A program made the position numbers and the translations under genes. From positions 109,630 through 173,629 of the forward strand of contig NZ_AQWM01000004.1 of the NCBI RefSeq assembly GCF_000376105.1: a stretch of 64,000 nt of DNA. The letters are read 5' to 3'. The notes under the pieces were generated by a model. It ran no database searches, was not told the origin of the DNA, and saw only the letters and a list, made by a program, of their open reading frames with translations. This DNA comes from Asticcacaulis benevestitus DSM 16100 = ATCC BAA-896 (lineage in GTDB: Bacteria; Pseudomonadota; Alphaproteobacteria; Caulobacterales; Caulobacteraceae). Of this stretch, positions 62,090-64,000 are shown in pieces. The stretch's first letter is position 1, and each line of letters opens with the position of its first letter.

Positions 62090-63619
62090 TTAACCCGGCG
62101 AGACCATGTTTTCCGGACGGACGAACTGGTCGAACTCTTCATTCGTCAGGTAACCGCCACCCACGGCTTCTTCGCGCAGGGTGGTGCCGTTCTTGTGGGC
62201 GGTCTTGGCGATCTTGGCGCAGGCGTCATAGCCCAGGCGGCCATTGAGCGCCGTCACCAGCATCAGCGAATTTTCCAGACCGCGCTTGATGTTGTCGAGG
62301 CGCGGCTCGATGCCGACCACGCAGTTGTCGGTGAAGGACACCGCCGCATCGGCCATCAGGCGCACGCTTTGCAGGAAGTTGTAGGCCATGACCGGGTTGA
62401 AGACGTTCAGCTCGAAATGGCCTTGCGAACCGGCGAAGGTCAGCGCGGCATTGTTGCCGAAGATCTGCACGCAGACCTGCGTCATCGCCTCGCACTGGGT
62501 GGGGTTGACCTTGCCCGGCATGATCGACGAGCCCGGCTCGTTTTCCGGCAGGGCCAGTTCGCCCAGACCCGAGCGCGGGCCGGAACCTAAGAAGCGGATA
62601 TCGTTGGCAATCTTGAACAACGAGGCGGCCACCGTATTGATGGCGCCGTGGCTGAAGACCATGGCGTCATGCGCTGCCAGAGCCTCGAACTTGTTCGGCG
62701 CTGTGGTGAAGCCCATGCCGGTGATGGCGGCGATCTTCTCGGCCACGCCCTCGGCGAAACCGATCGGGGCATTGAGCCCGGTGCCGACGGCCGTGCCGCC
62801 CTGCGCCAGTTGCATCAGCTTCGGCAGGGTCTGCTGGATTCGGTCGATGCCGTTGGTCAGTTGCTGGGTGTAGCCGCCAAATTCCTGACCGAGCGTCAGG
62901 GGGGTGGCGTCCTGCGTGTGGGTGCGGCCGATCTTGATGATGTCCTTCCACGCTTCGGCCTTGTCGTTCAAAGCATTACGAAGCGTTTGCAGAGCCGGCA
63001 GCAGGCGGTGAACGATCTCCTCGGCGCAGGCGACGTGCATGGCGGTCGGATAGGTGTCGTTCGACGATTGCGACATGTTGACGTGGTCATTGGGGTGGAC
63101 GGGCTTTTTCGAGCCCATCTCGCCACCCAGCATCTCGATGGCGCGGTTCGAGATCACCTCGTTGGCGTTCATGTTCGATTGCGTGCCGGAACCGGTCTGC
63201 CAGACGACCAGCGGGAAGTGCTCGTCGAGCTTGCCTTCCATGACCTCGTTGGCGGCGGTGATGATGGCCTTGCCGATGGCGGGATCAAGCTTGCCGAGCG
63301 CCATGTTGGTTTCGGCGGCGGCGCGCTTGACGATGCCGAGCGCACGCACGATCGGCAGGGGCTGCTTTTCCCAGCCGATCTTGAAGTTGCCTAAGCTCCG
63401 CTGGGCCTGCGCGCCCCAGTACTTTGAGTTATCGACCTCGATGGGGCCAAAGGTATCGGTTTCCGTGCGGAAGGTGGGCTTCTGGGTCATTTTCGGTGTC
63501 TCCGTTGGAGGTGTCGGATCGGCAGGGCCGGCTAAAGGCGCTTGGGGCTGCACGGTGAAATCCGTCGCCGTGATGCGACGTTTCTTCTTCGATCCGGACA
63601 GCCAGTCTAACAGGCCCAT
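62090..63619 (-). CDS. fumC: Class II fumarate hydratase with an N-terminal extension
   Basis: FumC converts fumarate to malate in the citric acid cycle. The conserved part starts at residue 44 ([32 protein letters not shown]) and has all class II motifs: [53 protein letters not shown], and the signature [16 protein letters not shown]. Ahead of it lie 43 residues ([20 protein letters not shown], then proline-rich) not found in usual FumC proteins (about 460 residues). ATG 63619 has the better ribosome site (AAGGAGG); ATG 63490 has GGAG, so both starts may be used. Confidence 0.9.
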   Translation of the reverse strand: MGLLDWLSGSKKKRRITATDFTVQPQAPLAGPADPTPPTETPKMTQKPTFRTETDTFGPIEVDNSKYWGAQAQRSLGNFKIGWEKQPLPIVRALGIVKRAAAETNMALGKLDPAIGKAIITAANEVMEGKLDEHFPLVVWQTGSGTQSNMNANEVISNRAIEMLGGEMGSKKPVHPNDHVNMSQSSNDTYPTAMHVACAEEIVHRLLPALQTLRNALNDKAEAWKDIIKIGRTHTQDATPLTLGQEFGGYTQQLTNGIDRIQQTLPKLMQLAQGGTAVGTGLNAPIGFAEGVAEKIAAITGMGFTTAPNKFEALAAHDAMVFSHGAINTVAASLFKIANDIRFLGSGPRSGLGELALPENEPGSSIMPGKVNPTQCEAMTQVCVQIFGNNAALTFAGSQGHFELNVFNPVMAYNFLQSVRLMADAAVSFTDNCVVGIEPRLDNIKRGLENSLMLVTALNGRLGYDACAKIAKTAHKNGTTLREEAVGGGYLTNEEFDQFVRPENMVSPG

Positions 63620-63754
63620 AACGCCCTCCTTACTGTAAAAACTTGCGCCTATCCGTTATGTCCACAGGACTTAAAGCGCAATGAATTTATGCGTAACGGG
63701 GGTATGTTTTGTGCTTATACCTCCCCACCTCTGGTGAGGAGGTACAAGAGAAAG

Positions 63755-64000
63755 TTACCTTTCATCCAGAGGTTTATATACCCAAATATATTTGAACTTC
63801 TTCCACCACCCCCCAGCAGGTTGAGCCCTCATTTCTTCAGGTGTTACCTTGGCACGCTTGAGAAACAGCATCGCAGTAGCCTTGCCGAACTCCATGTCAG
63901 GCGGCGTCTCTTCAAGGACGGCACAGCGGCTAAGTGTGCCACCCGCCTGAACCTGACAATCTATCACTGCCGAGCCATCGGCATGAGCCATTGAAGCCTT
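63755..64000 (-). CDS. TonB-type C-terminal domain protein (partial)
   Basis: The frame is open to the window edge, so the gene is cut at its 5' side. The visible 80 or so residues fit the TonB C-terminal fold: DGSAVIDCQVQAGGTLSRCAVLEETPPDMEFGKATAMLFLKRAKVTPEEM, with the paired cysteines of the energy-transducer TonB family, then a W-W-rich tail (GGWWKKFKYIWVYKPLDER). An ATG at 63991 is possible, but the family has more sequence before this domain. Likely an energy-transducer-like protein. Confidence 0.7.
   Translation of the reverse strand, partial: KASMAHADGSAVIDCQVQAGGTLSRCAVLEETPPDMEFGKATAMLFLKRAKVTPEEMRAQPAGGWWKKFKYIWVYKPLDER

Overview
The window is a chromosomal segment of an alphaproteobacterium, most likely Caulobacteraceae (Asticcacaulis- or Caulobacter-like). 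Reasons: high GC; a circularly permuted two-piece tmRNA gene whose tag begins ANDNF as in Caulobacter; an alpha-type SspB adaptor, DUF4169 protein and globin-coupled chemoreceptor; an IlvD/Edd dehydratase very like Caulobacter XylD; and many TTG/GTG starts. It is ordinary chromosome with a few accessory patches. No insertion sequence, phage, CRISPR array, rRNA or canonical tRNA was seen. All calls come from reading the sequence and from family knowledge; no database search was run.

Layout. 1-2839: nadA (3' end), nadB and nadC of de novo NAD synthesis, with a facing pair of palindromic repeats between nadA and nadB. 2916-3421: a YefM/YoeB toxin-antitoxin pair with a palindromic operator. 3418-7558: acyltransferase and a three-gene ABC exporter (permease, ATPase, lipoprotein adaptor). 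7844-10540: uvrC-pgsA. 10578-23549: a secreted protein, NUDIX hydrolase, a 26-residue membrane peptide coupled to a pteridine-reductase-like SDR, a HerA-like ATPase, polyprenyl synthase, a TrmN6-like methyltransferase carrying an in-frame repeat insertion, an old yellow enzyme and Mrp. Four acyltransferase-3 genes lie between 3.4 and 21.2 kb. 23617-28579: miaA and two tandem S9 peptidases.

29256-37617 is a pentose-acid catabolic locus: GguC/AraD1-type enzyme, GntR/FadR regulator, periplasmic aldose epimerase, XylD-like dehydratase, GH39-type glycosidase and MFS transporter. Together they suggest release of pentose outside the cytoplasm, anomer conversion, uptake, and two dehydrations of the aldonate in a non-phosphorylative (Weimberg-like) route. 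37754-43850: a receptor without output domain, YccF, an AT-rich strip with DUF4169 and a ribbon-helix-helix gene, a UvrD-like helicase and a cytochrome P450.

43902-45879 is a compact four-gene run (62-residue basic protein, TIR/deoxyribosyltransferase-like protein, secreted cyclophilin, RusA-like nuclease) with gaps or overlaps of 3-4 bases; it is the best candidate for an undescribed module. 45880-52058: serine hydrolase, sspB, globin-coupled chemoreceptor, alpha/beta hydrolase. 52515-52840: tmRNA. 52994-59952: DUF4142, DUF4287, VOC, TetR, aldehyde dehydrogenase with an AcoR-like regulator lacking the AAA+ domain, and a GSGD-repeat secreted protein. 60221-60543 holds three consecutive, related 27-30 residue single-helix peptides, too short for normal gene calling. 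The end has an EAL protein, a periplasmic protein, fumC with an N-terminal extension, and a TonB-type domain cut by the window edge.
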